Assembly: GCA_018716295.1 (NCBI GenBank)
Contig: DVKC01000002.1
Span: 1-64,000 of the forward strand
Source: Candidatus Avimuribaculum pullicola
GTDB taxonomy: Bacteria > Bacteroidota > Bacteroidia > Bacteroidales > Muribaculaceae
Length of the DNA: 64,000 nucleotides
Direction: 5' to 3'
Position numbers and translations under genes: made by a program. Shown here one piece after another: positions 7,460 through 16,133 of this stretch. Under the pieces are notes generated by a model. That model worked only from the letters and a program-made list of their open reading frames with translations, made no database searches and was not told where the DNA came from. Position 1 is the stretch's first letter. Every line of letters begins with the position of its first letter.

Positions 7460-9889
7460 ATGAAGAAGTTCACATTCATATTCGTAACTGCCATTTTATT
7501 ATTTATTTCTGTCCCTGTCGCTGCCAGGCATGACCATCACCATTCACGGAGCATGGAGGAAAGTCGTTCAATCATAGCCGGAACAGTGTTTTCGACCGAA
7601 GATGGGGAAGTGGTGGATTTTGCAACAGTTTACTTGAAAGGTACAAATTATGGCTGTGCCACTGGCGAAGATGGTGTGTTTCAGATAAAAGCTCCTGCAG
7701 GTGATTACACACTTGTGGCTTCGGCAATGGGATATTCTATTGCCGAAAAGCACGTGACATTGGGCGAAAGCTCTCATACGGTTCAAGATATGCAAATCTC
7801 GCCCGAGTCGCGCCGCCTCGACGAGGTGGTTGTGGAAGCGTCGGGCGTGAAGCGTGTGCAGCGGTCGGCTTATAATGCCGTGGCACTCGACACTCGTGAA
7901 ATGAAGAACACCACCAAGAATATCAGTGAAGCTTTGAAGCAATTGCCTGGCATGAAGATACGCGAAACGGGCGGTGTGGGGTCGGACATGCAGGTGATGC
8001 TCGATGGCTTCAGTGGCAACCATGTGAAAGTGTTTATCGACGGTGTGCCGCAAGAAGGTGCGGGGCAGGCATTCGACTTGAACAATATACCTGCGAATTT
8101 TGCCGAGCGCATTGAGGTTTACAAGGGGGTTGTACCTGTGGGATTTGGTGCCGACGCACTCGGTGGTGTCATCAACATTGTCACTGGCAAGCAACGTCGC
8201 AAGTGGTTTGTCGATGCGTCTTATTCATACGGGTCGTTCAATACCCACAAGTCGTATGTACATTTAGGGCAAAATTTCAGTAATGGCTTGATTTATGAAA
8301 TCAATGCGTTCCAGAATTATTCGGACAATGATTATTGCATCGATACTTACGTTACCGAATTCCTTGAAAATGGGTTTGAAACCACCGACCGTGAAAAGAT
8401 ATACCACGTGAGGCGTTTCAACGACACATTCCACAACGAGGCTGTGATGGGGAAAGTGGGCATTACTGGCAAGTCGTGGGCCGACCGCCTGATGCTCGGG
8501 TTCACATATTCTAATTTCTATAAGGAAATACAGACTGGCGTGTACCAGTACATAGTGTTTGGGCAGAAGCATCGCGAGGGGCACTCTTTTGTACCGTCGC
8601 TTGAATATAGCAAGCGTGATTTGTTGGTGAAAGGGCTTGACGTGGTGGCGGCGGCAAATTACAACCACAACCTGACGCAGAATATCGACACGGCTTCGTA
8701 TAAATATAACTGGCTCGGGCAATATAAATATACTGGCGCACATGGCGAGCAATCATATCAGGACAATGAATCGAAGAATACCAACTGGAATGTATCGTTC
8801 ACGGCCAATTACCGGATTGGTTCGATTCATGCGTTCACGTTGAGCCATGTGTTCAGTTCGTTTCACCGCACAACACGGTCGAAAGTCGATGGCAGTTCCA
8901 AATTGTCGGATTTCGATATACCCAAGGTAACGCGCAAGAATATTACAGGATTTTCCTACCGGCTTATGCCGTCGGAGCGGTGGAACGTGACGGCGTTCGG
9001 GAAGTATTACAACCAGTTCAACCGTGGCCCTGTGTCGCATAGCACCGACGGGGTGGGCGATTATTACAACGAATCGCGCTTGACAAGTGCGTTTGGATAT
9101 GGCGCGGCTGGCACGTATTTTATAATTGATGGCTTGCAAGCCAAGTTGTCGTATGAAAAGGCGTACCGTCTGCCCACGACCGACGAGCTATTTGGCGATG
9201 AAGACCTCGAAGCTGGCAAGACCGATTTGCGTCCCGAGAAAAGCGACAATCTTAACTTTAACTTGAGCTACCACCGCAATGTGGGCAAGCATGGGTTCTA
9301 TATTGAGGGTACATTGATATACCGTGACACGCGCGATTACATAAAACGCGGGCTTGATGCTACTGGAGGGCTGGCATACGGCATATATGAGAATCATGGG
9401 CGGGTGAAAACCAAGGGGTTCAACATTTCGGTTCGGTATAGCTTTGACCGTTGGTTCAATGTCGGCGGAACTTTTAATAATATCAATGCCCGCGACGACG
9501 AACGTTACCGTGCACAAGGGACTCAGCAGTCAAGCGAAACATACGGGCAACGCATTCCCAACCAGCCATACACTTTTGCGAATTTCGATGCCAACTTTTA
9601 TTGGCACGGCTTGTTTGGTCGTGGAAATGTGTTGACGGTTGGTTATGACGGATATTACCAACATGAGTTCCCGTTGTACTGGGAACGCCTCGGTGACCCT
9701 GCTACAAAAAGCCGTGTCCCCGACCAATTGTCGCATAACTTGACAATCGGTTATTCACTGTCGGGAGGACGTTACAACATATCGCTCGAATGCCACAATT
9801 TTACCAATGCAAAACTGTATGACAACTTCAGCTTGCAGAAGGCAGGGCGAGCTTTTTACGGGAAAGTGCGCATATATTTTGGCGACTGA
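7460..9889 (+). CDS. xusA: TonB-dependent outer-membrane receptor, XusA-like
   Basis: The 809-aa receptor has a signal peptide (about 1-22), a His cluster right after cleavage (His24, 26-28), a carboxypeptidase-D-regulatory-like domain (about 38-115), a TonB-box-like DEVVVEASG (121-129), a plug domain (about 130-245) and a 22-strand-type barrel. It should import a metal chelate with energy from TonB-ExbBD. The order receptor, DUF4374 lipoprotein, PepSY membrane protein matches the XusABC xenosiderophore system known from Bacteroides thetaiotaomicron. The ligand cannot be read from sequence; the His cluster hints at metal contact. First gene of the operon. Confidence 0.85.
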   Translation: MKKFTFIFVTAILLFISVPVAARHDHHHSRSMEESRSIIAGTVFSTEDGEVVDFATVYLKGTNYGCATGEDGVFQIKAPAGDYTLVASAMGYSIAEKHVTLGESSHTVQDMQISPESRRLDEVVVEASGVKRVQRSAYNAVALDTREMKNTTKNISEALKQLPGMKIRETGGVGSDMQVMLDGFSGNHVKVFIDGVPQEGAGQAFDLNNIPANFAERIEVYKGVVPVGFGADALGGVINIVTGKQRRKWFVDASYSYGSFNTHKSYVHLGQNFSNGLIYEINAFQNYSDNDYCIDTYVTEFLENGFETTDREKIYHVRRFNDTFHNEAVMGKVGITGKSWADRLMLGFTYSNFYKEIQTGVYQYIVFGQKHREGHSFVPSLEYSKRDLLVKGLDVVAAANYNHNLTQNIDTASYKYNWLGQYKYTGAHGEQSYQDNESKNTNWNVSFTANYRIGSIHAFTLSHVFSSFHRTTRSKVDGSSKLSDFDIPKVTRKNITGFSYRLMPSERWNVTAFGKYYNQFNRGPVSHSTDGVGDYYNESRLTSAFGYGAAGTYFIIDGLQAKLSYEKAYRLPTTDELFGDEDLEAGKTDLRPEKSDNLNFNLSYHRNVGKHGFYIEGTLIYRDTRDYIKRGLDATGGLAYGIYENHGRVKTKGFNISVRYSFDRWFNVGGTFNNINARDDERYRAQGTQQSSETYGQRIPNQPYTFANFDANFYWHGLFGRGNVLTVGYDGYYQHEFPLYWERLGDPATKSRVPDQLSHNLTIGYSLSGGRYNISLECHNFTNAKLYDNFSLQKAGRAFYGKVRIYFGD

Positions 9890-9941
9890 TATCCACTGTG
9901 TAAAAATTCATTATAAAATAAAGAGTATAAATTAAGACATT

Positions 9942-11375
9942 ATGAAGAAGAATTATCACTATTTATTTGTATTGGCTGCCGCATTCGGCAGCATGTCGCT
10001 GGCATCGTGTAGCGATGACGAGCCAGTAGTACCGTCTGGTGGCGATGGCGCATTGGCTGTCGGTGATAGCCGTTTCATCATTGCGGCTTCGGCTGGCGAC
10101 GCTGTTTATTTGCTCACCGCCGAATCGCTCGACGAGGGGATAATCACGGCTTATCAAGATGGTACTGAAACTGAGTCGAGTTCCAACTGGATTTTTTATG
10201 GCGACAGTTACCTTTTCAGCTTCCAATACAACGACGGTGCGCAGGGTACGGGATTTTCATACAACCTCGATGCTGCTACTGGCAAGGTGCGCGAGGCTCG
10301 GCAGTACACATATAACCGCACCACGACTTATGGCACGTGGGGCGAGAATGTTATAACGTCATCGACCAATGCAGGTACTAACGAGCATGACGAGCAAGGG
10401 AATTATGCTTATTACTTGCAATTCAATTATTTGAACGTGAACAATGCCACATCGAGCAGTGGCTCTCACATCGCTGAAAATTTCCTTGGAAATGGTGAGC
10501 GCGTGAGCTTTGCTGGCTTTGTTGAAGCCAATGGTAAACTTTACACTTCGGTCGTGCCGATGGGCATGAGCCATTATGGTGTAAACACGTACCCCGACAA
10601 GGTGGTTGACCCGAAGTATGTCGCCGACCATAGTGGCGGTTCGGGTTCGGGACAATACACACCTGGCATGATACCATCAACGCAGTATCCCGACAGCGCA
10701 TTTGTGGCAATATATAGCGGCGACAATTTCGATGAAACACCAGTAATAGCGCGCACAGGCAAAATCGGGTTTGCCAGCGGGCGGATGAGGTCGCAGTATT
10801 ATCAGACCATTTGGGCTGCCGATAATGGTGACTTGTATGTGTTCTCGCCTGGCTATGGACGTACTGTGCAGGCCGAAAGCACAGTCACCGATGCCGATGG
10901 GACGGTGTATGAGTTGCATCGCGTACAAGGTCAGTTGCCCTCGGGGGTAGTTCGCATTAAGGCTGGGCAGACAGCATTCGACGAAAGTTACTATGTAAAT
11001 CTCGAAGAGCAAGGCAACGGTAATCCCATGTTCCGCTGCTGGCCGGCGGGTGGCGATAACTTCTTGTTGCAAATGTATAGCGATGGTGTGGATGGGATGG
11101 CAGGAACAAGTGCTCCACGCAACGAGCTTGCTGTGTTCAATGGCGCGCAGGGCAAGTTGACTGTGGTCACAGGGTTGCCGTCGTCCGACGAAATTTCGAG
11201 TTTCGGTACTCCGACTAATGCCAATGGCTATGTTTATATACCAGTCGTGGTTAAGACCGAAGGTGTGTTGCCCACGATATACCGTGTCGATCCTGCGACT
11301 GGCGTTGCAACTCCTGGCTTGCAAATATCGTCGATAAGCAGCATTTCGGCTCTTGGCAAACTTGTAGCATTGTAA
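9942..11375 (+). CDS. xusB: DUF4374 surface lipoprotein, XusB-like siderophore-binding protein
   Basis: The 477-aa lipoprotein has lipobox LASC, lipidated Cys23, then an acidic SDDEP tether of the kind linked to surface export in Bacteroidetes. The rest is beta-rich with repeated blade-like Gly/Trp/Tyr segments, consistent with the propeller-like DUF4374 family. In the XusABC system the equivalent protein captures iron-loaded siderophores at the cell surface and passes them to the receptor. It starts 52 bp after xusA and precedes a hairpin before xusC, so the three genes are probably co-transcribed. Function is assigned by family and synteny. Confidence 0.83.
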   Translation: MKKNYHYLFVLAAAFGSMSLASCSDDEPVVPSGGDGALAVGDSRFIIAASAGDAVYLLTAESLDEGIITAYQDGTETESSSNWIFYGDSYLFSFQYNDGAQGTGFSYNLDAATGKVREARQYTYNRTTTYGTWGENVITSSTNAGTNEHDEQGNYAYYLQFNYLNVNNATSSSGSHIAENFLGNGERVSFAGFVEANGKLYTSVVPMGMSHYGVNTYPDKVVDPKYVADHSGGSGSGQYTPGMIPSTQYPDSAFVAIYSGDNFDETPVIARTGKIGFASGRMRSQYYQTIWAADNGDLYVFSPGYGRTVQAESTVTDADGTVYELHRVQGQLPSGVVRIKAGQTAFDESYYVNLEEQGNGNPMFRCWPAGGDNFLLQMYSDGVDGMAGTSAPRNELAVFNGAQGKLTVVTGLPSSDEISSFGTPTNANGYVYIPVVVKTEGVLPTIYRVDPATGVATPGLQISSISSISALGKLVAL

Positions 11376-11394
11376 CCATTTTTATATATAAGGC

Positions 11395-11425
11395 ATGGCG
11401 GCACCTAAGCATGTGGTGCCGCCAT
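11395..11425 (+). promoter_or_regulatory. Intra-operon stem-loop between xusB and xusC
   Basis: ATGGCGGCACC (11395-11405) and GGTGCCGCCAT (11415-11425) form a perfect 11-bp stem with a 9-nt loop. No T-run follows, so partial attenuation or protection of the upstream mRNA is more likely than full termination. Confidence 0.6.
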
Positions 11426-11446
11426 TGTGCCTAATAAATTTTCAGT

Positions 11447-12544
11447 ATGAAACGATTATTCCGCAAGTTGCATTTGTGGCTTTCTGTGCCTTTTGGCATC
11501 GTAATCACGTTGATTTGCTTCTCGGGAGCGATGCTCGTGTTCGAGAAAGAAGTGATGCAGTTCACACACCACTCGTTGTATTATGTTGATGAGGTGCATG
11601 ATGTTCCACTTCCTATTGGCCAGCTCGTGGACAATGCTAACACATCGCTCGACGATGGCGTGGAAATAACAGGTGTCACTATATATTCCGATTCAAGTCG
11701 CACCTATCAATTTTCGCTCTCACAACCCCGCAAAGCCACACTTTCAATTGACCAGTACACGGGAGAGGTGAAGGGCGTTGTGCAGCGTACACCGTTTTTC
11801 TCGGCCATGTTCGGGTTGCATCGTTGGCTTCTTTGCAGCCGACCATCGGATGGCGGTATATTTTGGGGCAAAATCGTGGTGGGTGTGAGTACGTTACTGT
11901 TTGTAATAGTGCTTGTCACAGGAATTTTGATTTGGTGGCCACGTAATGCCAAGGGGTTGAAAAACAGCCTTAAAATAAAGTTGAATAACGGGTGGCATCG
12001 GTTATGGCATGGTCTGCATGTGGCTGGCGGAGTGTACGCATTGTTACTGTTGCTTGTCATGGCACTGACTGGGTTGACATGGTCGTTTGGCTGGTATCGC
12101 ACTGCTTTTTATGGCATTTTTGGTGTCGAAACACAGTTGCATGGCAGGGGCGGACAGCAGCGCAGTGTGCAGCAGGGGAGTAACGATAATTATGAAGTAT
12201 GGCAAAATGTGTATGAGCAACTTGCCACTTCCAATCCTTGTAGCGCAAGCATCACAGTTGGCAATGGAACGGCCTCGGTTTCAAACAACCGCTACGGTAA
12301 CACTCGTGGTAGCGATCGCTACATATTTGATGGCGTTACAGGTGAGATTACGCAATCTATTGAATATAATCGGCAGCCGCAATCGGGCAAGGTGCGTGGT
12401 TGGGTATATTCGGTACACACAGGCACGTTTGGTGGAATTGCCACACGCTTGTTATGGTTTGTGGCATCGTTGCTTGGTGCCACGCTTCCGCTCACTGGCT
12501 ATTACTTGTGGATAAGGCGATTGTATCGTAGGAGGCGGCAGTGA
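11447..12544 (+). CDS. xusC: PepSY-domain inner-membrane protein, XusC-like
   Basis: The 365-aa protein has the PepSY-TM layout: an N-terminal helix after MKRLFRKLHLW (about 10-33), a periplasmic PepSY-like loop (about 40-130), helices near 140-165, 186-212 and 335-358, and a second periplasmic segment between them. Conserved pairs such as LHRWL and RLWHGLH carry His residues suited to haem ligation. Members are proposed to reduce iron or release it from siderophores during uptake. It is the third gene of the XusABC-like operon, 71 bp after xusB. The reductase role is inferred from the family. Confidence 0.82.
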   Translation: MKRLFRKLHLWLSVPFGIVITLICFSGAMLVFEKEVMQFTHHSLYYVDEVHDVPLPIGQLVDNANTSLDDGVEITGVTIYSDSSRTYQFSLSQPRKATLSIDQYTGEVKGVVQRTPFFSAMFGLHRWLLCSRPSDGGIFWGKIVVGVSTLLFVIVLVTGILIWWPRNAKGLKNSLKIKLNNGWHRLWHGLHVAGGVYALLLLLVMALTGLTWSFGWYRTAFYGIFGVETQLHGRGGQQRSVQQGSNDNYEVWQNVYEQLATSNPCSASITVGNGTASVSNNRYGNTRGSDRYIFDGVTGEITQSIEYNRQPQSGKVRGWVYSVHTGTFGGIATRLLWFVASLLGATLPLTGYYLWIRRLYRRRRQ

Positions 12545-12586
12545 CGTAAGTCAGGGGGCGTGAACCATCACAGCCCCCCCTTTACG
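12545..12586 (+). terminator. GC-rich hairpin closing the xus operon
   Basis: CGTAA plus GGGGGC (12545-12559) pairs with GCCCCC plus TTACG (12573-12586). The stem is stable, but the T-run after it is poor, so termination efficiency is uncertain. Confidence 0.5.
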
Positions 12587-12602
12587 CAGATGCTGGTGTG
12601 AT

Positions 12603-12653
12603 AAAAAAGAAAAGCATTGGAAACGGAATTATATTCCTGTATTCCAATGCTTT
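12603..12653 (-). terminator. Terminator of the SRP RNA-tRNA transcript
   Basis: On the minus strand AAAGCATTGGAA and TTCCAATGCTTT form a 12-bp stem (12653-12642 with 12622-12611), followed by a T-rich tract (12610-12603). Confidence 0.78.
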
Positions 12654-12661
12654 GCTATTTG

Positions 12662-12737
12662 TCGGGATGACAAGATTCGAACTTGCGACCACTCGCCCCC
12701 CAGACGAGTACTCTAAACCGGACTGAGCTACATCCCG
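12662..12737 (-). tRNA. tRNA-Pro (anticodon GGG)
   Basis: This 76-nt cloverleaf has acceptor arms CGGGATG/CATCCCG with discriminator A, D-arm GCTC/GAGT, anticodon loop CTGGGGG (anticodon GGG) and T-arm GCAAG-TTCGAAT-CTTGT. CCA is not encoded. It is the last product of the SRP RNA-tRNA transcript. Confidence 0.93.
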
Positions 12738-12798
12738 ATAGTATGGTGCTCTTTTTTTCGACTTAATGCTTTCGCAGTTGTTCAAAGAACATCTTTTG

Positions 12799-12872
12799 AG
12801 CCTCTTGTCGGATTCGAACCAACGACCCCGAGATTACAAATCACGTGCTCTGGCCAACTGAGCTAAAGAGGC
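12799..12872 (-). tRNA. tRNA-Thr (anticodon TGT)
   Basis: This 74-nt cloverleaf has acceptor arms GCCTCTT/AAGAGGC, D-arm GCTC/GAGC, anticodon loop TTTGTAA (anticodon TGT) and the TTCGAAT T-loop. One T-T mismatch occurs in the anticodon stem. CCA is not encoded. Its 5' end lies only 4 nt after the SRP RNA. Confidence 0.93.
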
Positions 12873-12876
12873 AGGT

Positions 12877-12972
12877 GGGCAAGCTTACTACATCGCGCCG
12901 CTACGACCTGCTACCCTTGCTTCGGTCAAGACCTGGGGGATTCACTGGGAGCATGCCGTGTAGGACTTACCC
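12877..12972 (-). ncRNA. ffs: Signal recognition particle (4.5S-type) RNA
   Basis: This roughly 96-nt RNA folds as one long hairpin. The 5' end GGGTAAG pairs with the 3' end CTTGCCC, then CTACA with TGTAG. The apical part carries the SRP domain-IV pattern CCAGGU...ACCGAAGCAAGGG, comparable to CCAGGU...GGAAGCAGCC of E. coli 4.5S RNA, although the tip is CUUG-like rather than GNRA. It should bind Ffh for co-translational membrane targeting. A consensus promoter lies 5-8 bp before the 5' end, and tRNA-Thr follows 4 nt downstream. Confidence 0.8.
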
Positions 12973-12977
12973 GGGTG

Positions 12978-13007
12978 CAAAGGTAGGTATAATTTTTATT
13001 TTGACAA
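12978..13007 (-). promoter_or_regulatory. Promoter of the SRP RNA-tRNA transcript
   Basis: On the minus strand TTG (13007-13005) and TACCTTTG (12985-12978) are 19 bp apart, placing the start near the 5' end of the SRP RNA at 12972. Confidence 0.75.
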
Positions 13008-13039
13008 GCGTTTTTTCAAGAAAATTGCTCGTTATTGGC

Positions 13040-13047
13040 TAATTTTG
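13040..13047 (+). promoter_or_regulatory. -7 box of bioB
   Basis: TAATTTTG matches the Bacteroidetes -7 consensus. No clear -33 partner is seen. The predicted start falls only about 6 nt before the ATG at 13060, which keeps the ATG at 13069 open as an alternative start. Confidence 0.5.
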
Positions 13048-13059
13048 TAGTCGCATAAA

Positions 13060-14028
13060 ATGTGTAGTATGCTTAAAGAACTGAAAGAGAAAGTGTTGTC
13101 GGGCGAGGAAATTTCGCCCGAAGAAGGCTTGCAGGTGGCACAATGGCCCGATGTGGACGAATTGTGTGATGCCGCAGGTGAAATATGCCGCGCTTTTTGT
13201 GGCAATCGTGTTGATACCTGTTCGATTATCAATGCCCGTAGTGGGTGTTGTGGTGAGGATTGTAAGTGGTGCGCTCAGTCGGCACACTTCAAAACAGGGG
13301 TTGACGAGTATGAAATGGCTGGCATTGATGAAACGCTTGAGTTGGCTCGTTACAACGATAGTCGAGGCATACGCCGTTTTTCGCTTGTGACAAGTGGACG
13401 CAAAGTAGGGCAGCGTGATATGGAACATTTTTGTAACATGTATAAGCGGCTCGGTGAAGAAACTCGATTGCATCTGTGTGCATCAATGGGTCTGCTTGAC
13501 GAGCATGAACTGAAAATGTTGCGCGAGGCTGGTGTTGAGCGTTATCATTGCAACCTTGAAACTGCACCGTCGTATTTCGGCAAGTTGTGTACGACCCATA
13601 CGATTGCCGACAAGGTGAAGACGTTACAGTTGGCAAAAAGTGTTGGGATGACTGTCTGTTCGGGCGGAATAATAGGAATGGGCGAGAGCATGGAGCAACG
13701 TGTGGAACTTGCTGCAACGTTGCGCAGCATCGGCGTGGATTCAGTTCCTATAAATATTCTCATACCCATACAAGGTACTCCGTTGCAAGATTTGCCACCG
13801 ATAAGTGAAGAAGAGATAGCGCGTAGTGTGGCGATGTTTCGTTTCATGCTTCCTGATAAATTCTTGCGGTTTGCAGGTGGCCGTGCGCGTTTGAGCACCG
13901 AAGCTGAGTGCCGCATTCTCACAGGCGGAATGAATGGGGTGTTGATGGGTGACATGCTCACTACCATAGGCAACCGCATAGACGAAGATCGGAAATTGTT
14001 TAGCTCGCTGGGTTTGGAATTGGCATGA
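13060..14028 (+). CDS. bioB: Biotin synthase
   Basis: This 322-aa radical-SAM enzyme inserts sulfur into dethiobiotin to make biotin. The SAM [4Fe-4S] motif CxxxCxxC is Cys64, Cys68 and Cys71 (CCGEDCKWC). Further BioB signatures are YHCNLETAPS (about 164-173), CSGGIIGMGE (about 200-209) and FAGGRARL near 270-277, close to the Arg of the [2Fe-2S] site. Length is typical. No other bio gene is adjacent. The ATG at 13069 is an alternative start given the very close -7 box. Confidence 0.95.
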   Translation: MCSMLKELKEKVLSGEEISPEEGLQVAQWPDVDELCDAAGEICRAFCGNRVDTCSIINARSGCCGEDCKWCAQSAHFKTGVDEYEMAGIDETLELARYNDSRGIRRFSLVTSGRKVGQRDMEHFCNMYKRLGEETRLHLCASMGLLDEHELKMLREAGVERYHCNLETAPSYFGKLCTTHTIADKVKTLQLAKSVGMTVCSGGIIGMGESMEQRVELAATLRSIGVDSVPINILIPIQGTPLQDLPPISEEEIARSVAMFRFMLPDKFLRFAGGRARLSTEAECRILTGGMNGVLMGDMLTTIGNRIDEDRKLFSSLGLELA

Positions 14029-14121
14029 ACAGTTGCTCCAAAATAGGAAATAATACTTGAAAATAATTCTCACAATACACTTTATTAGCTAACTTCGCAA
14101 TTTGAAAGGAAACTTCGCTTA

Positions 14122-15267
14122 ATGATGGATAGTAAGAAGATTTTTTTGTCGTTCCCGCACCTTGGCGGTAACGAAATGCACTGGATTGAAGAGGCATTCA
14201 AGGAAAGTTGGGTTGTGCCACTTGGCCCTAATGTCGATCATTTCGAGCATCAGCTTGAGGATTACCTTGGCCGGTGTCGCGTGGTTGCGTTAAGTGCCGG
14301 CACGGCCGCCATACATTTGGGGTTGGTAATGCTCGGGGTAGGGCAGGGAGACGAGGTGCTATGCCAGTCGTTCACGTTTTCGGCAAGTGCCAATCCTGTG
14401 TTGTACCAAGGAGCGAAGCCGGTTTTTGTGGATAGCGAGGCTGGTACCTGGAACATGTCGCCGATAGCCCTTGAACAGGCTATTATTGACCGGTTCAAGG
14501 TCACTGGGCGTTATCCGAAGGCTATAGTGGTAGTTGACCTATATGGAATGCCCGCCAAGATGAAAGAGTTGACTGCGGTTGCCGAGAAGTATGGTATTCC
14601 TGTGCTTGAGGACGCAGCCGAGGCTCTTGGTTCGGAATATTGCAAGCTCAAGTGCGGCACATTTGGGCGTTTCGGTGCTCTCAGTTTCAATGGCAACAAA
14701 GTGATAACTACTTCGGGTGGCGGTGCGCTGGTTTGTCCCGATGAAGAAGCCGCTGAAAGGGTGAAATTCCTTTCAACCCAAGCGCGCGAAGCAATGCCCT
14801 ATTACTACCATAAGGTGGTGGGGTATAATTATCGGTTGAGTAACGTCAGTGCCGGCATAGGTTGCGGGCAGATGGAAGTGTTGCCCGAGCGCGTAGCGCG
14901 CCGTAGGCAAATTCATGGACTGTATAAAGAGTTGTTCAAGGGTGTTCCTGGAATAGTAGTCCACGACAATCCATCGAGTGATTTTGATTCAAATTTCTGG
15001 CTAACGACAATATTGTTTGACGAGCAACTTGGTTTTACTCCCGAGGATTTGCGCCAGTATCTGTTGGCGCAGAATATCGAGTCACGTTGGTTGTGGCGAC
15101 CGATGAATATGCAGCCAGTGTTTGCCGAAGCCCCATTCTATGGCGATGGCACTGCCGAACGTCTGTTTGGACATGGGTTGTGCTTGCCCAGTGGCAGCAT
15201 CCTCACTGATGATGATGTGGTGCGTGTTGCCGAAGCCGTTACAACGTTCATAAAGACAAAAATCTGA
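14122..15267 (+). CDS. DegT/DnrJ/EryC1/StrS-family PLP aminotransferase
   Basis: This 381-aa fold-type I aminotransferase normally acts on nucleotide-linked keto-sugars to make amino sugars for glycans. Lys193 in SFNGNKVITT is the PLP Schiff-base lysine; SAGTAAIHL (58-66) binds the phosphate and EDAAEALGS (163-171) holds the ring-nitrogen Asp. The sequence most resembles EpsN/PglE-like transaminases for bacillosamine-type sugars, but the substrate is uncertain. A HAD hydrolase gene follows after 28 bp, probably in one transcript. No other sugar-nucleotide genes are adjacent. Two tandem ATGs open the frame; the first is used. Confidence 0.9.
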   Translation: MMDSKKIFLSFPHLGGNEMHWIEEAFKESWVVPLGPNVDHFEHQLEDYLGRCRVVALSAGTAAIHLGLVMLGVGQGDEVLCQSFTFSASANPVLYQGAKPVFVDSEAGTWNMSPIALEQAIIDRFKVTGRYPKAIVVVDLYGMPAKMKELTAVAEKYGIPVLEDAAEALGSEYCKLKCGTFGRFGALSFNGNKVITTSGGGALVCPDEEAAERVKFLSTQAREAMPYYYHKVVGYNYRLSNVSAGIGCGQMEVLPERVARRRQIHGLYKELFKGVPGIVVHDNPSSDFDSNFWLTTILFDEQLGFTPEDLRQYLLAQNIESRWLWRPMNMQPVFAEAPFYGDGTAERLFGHGLCLPSGSILTDDDVVRVAEAVTTFIKTKI

Positions 15268-15295
15268 CGCTATAACTGCTAACTCGTTTGTCCCT

Positions 15296-16030
15296 ATGAA
15301 AAAAATGACGTATGTGTTCATTTTTGACCTTGACGATACGCTTTACAAAGAGATTGACTTTGTGCGTTCGGCGTTCACTCACATCGATCGACTGCTTGTG
15401 GCCGATTATGGTTACACGGCAGGTGTTGGTCAGATGACGTTGTCGGGGGCTTTTATTGAAGGACTTAATCCCATTAGTGCGCTTGTGGCTCGTCTTGAAA
15501 AGGATGGCATCCATATCCCTAATGCTGTTGACTGGTTGGTAAGCGAATATCGTTATCACATACCACAAATATCGCTGGACGATGATGTGTATGATTTTCT
15601 TTGCCGTCTTGACAAAGATGATATTGATATGTATATTATCACCGATGGGCGTTCGGTGACACAGCGTAATAAAATCAGGGTTTTGGGTCTTGATGAATTT
15701 ATACCTCCTAGTAATGTATATATAAGCGAGGACGTGGGAGTTGACAAGACAGAAAACAAGGCTTTTTCGGAGATTCTTGAATCTTATAAGACGGAATGGG
15801 TGAACGACTTGGTGCAGTTTATTTTTGTCGGCGATAATCCGCAGAAAGATTTCTTCGTTGGCAACTCGTATGGCTTTCCCACTGTGATGCTTTCCAACGA
15901 CGGTTACAATATCCATAGCCAAGACTTGAATGTGCCACGGTTGTATAAACCCAAGTTCAAGGTTAAAAATTTTTCACAGTTATATACGTTATTGAGAAAA
16001 GGCGTATTTGACAAGATTTTGAGTATATGA
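15296..16030 (+). CDS. HAD-superfamily hydrolase
   Basis: This 244-aa phosphohydrolase has the four HAD motifs: FDLDDTL (nucleophile and acid Asp, about 10-16), IITDGR (about 115-120), a Lys in the third block and GDNPQKDF (about 180-187). The C1 cap region suggests a small soluble substrate. It follows the DegT-type aminotransferase by 28 bp, so a sugar-phosphate or nucleotide-sugar substrate is possible but not shown. A start at the ATG three codons later is equally plausible. It converges with tonB across a bidirectional terminator. Confidence 0.88.
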   Translation: MKKMTYVFIFDLDDTLYKEIDFVRSAFTHIDRLLVADYGYTAGVGQMTLSGAFIEGLNPISALVARLEKDGIHIPNAVDWLVSEYRYHIPQISLDDDVYDFLCRLDKDDIDMYIITDGRSVTQRNKIRVLGLDEFIPPSNVYISEDVGVDKTENKAFSEILESYKTEWVNDLVQFIFVGDNPQKDFFVGNSYGFPTVMLSNDGYNIHSQDLNVPRLYKPKFKVKNFSQLYTLLRKGVFDKILSI

Positions 16031-16080
16031 AATAGTAAAGTATGGGAAGGTGGGCAACATCTGCGCATAACAAGACAATA

Positions 16081-16116
16081 AAAAAGCCTTGACGGAAAAT
16101 CCGTCAAGGCTTTTTT
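16081..16116. terminator. Bidirectional terminator between HAD gene and tonB
   Basis: AAAAAGCCTTGACGG (16081-16095) pairs perfectly with CCGTCAAGGCTTTTT (16101-16115) around a 5-nt loop. A and T runs lie on the two sides. Confidence 0.9.
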
Positions 16117-16133
16117 GTGGGGTGATAAAGATA

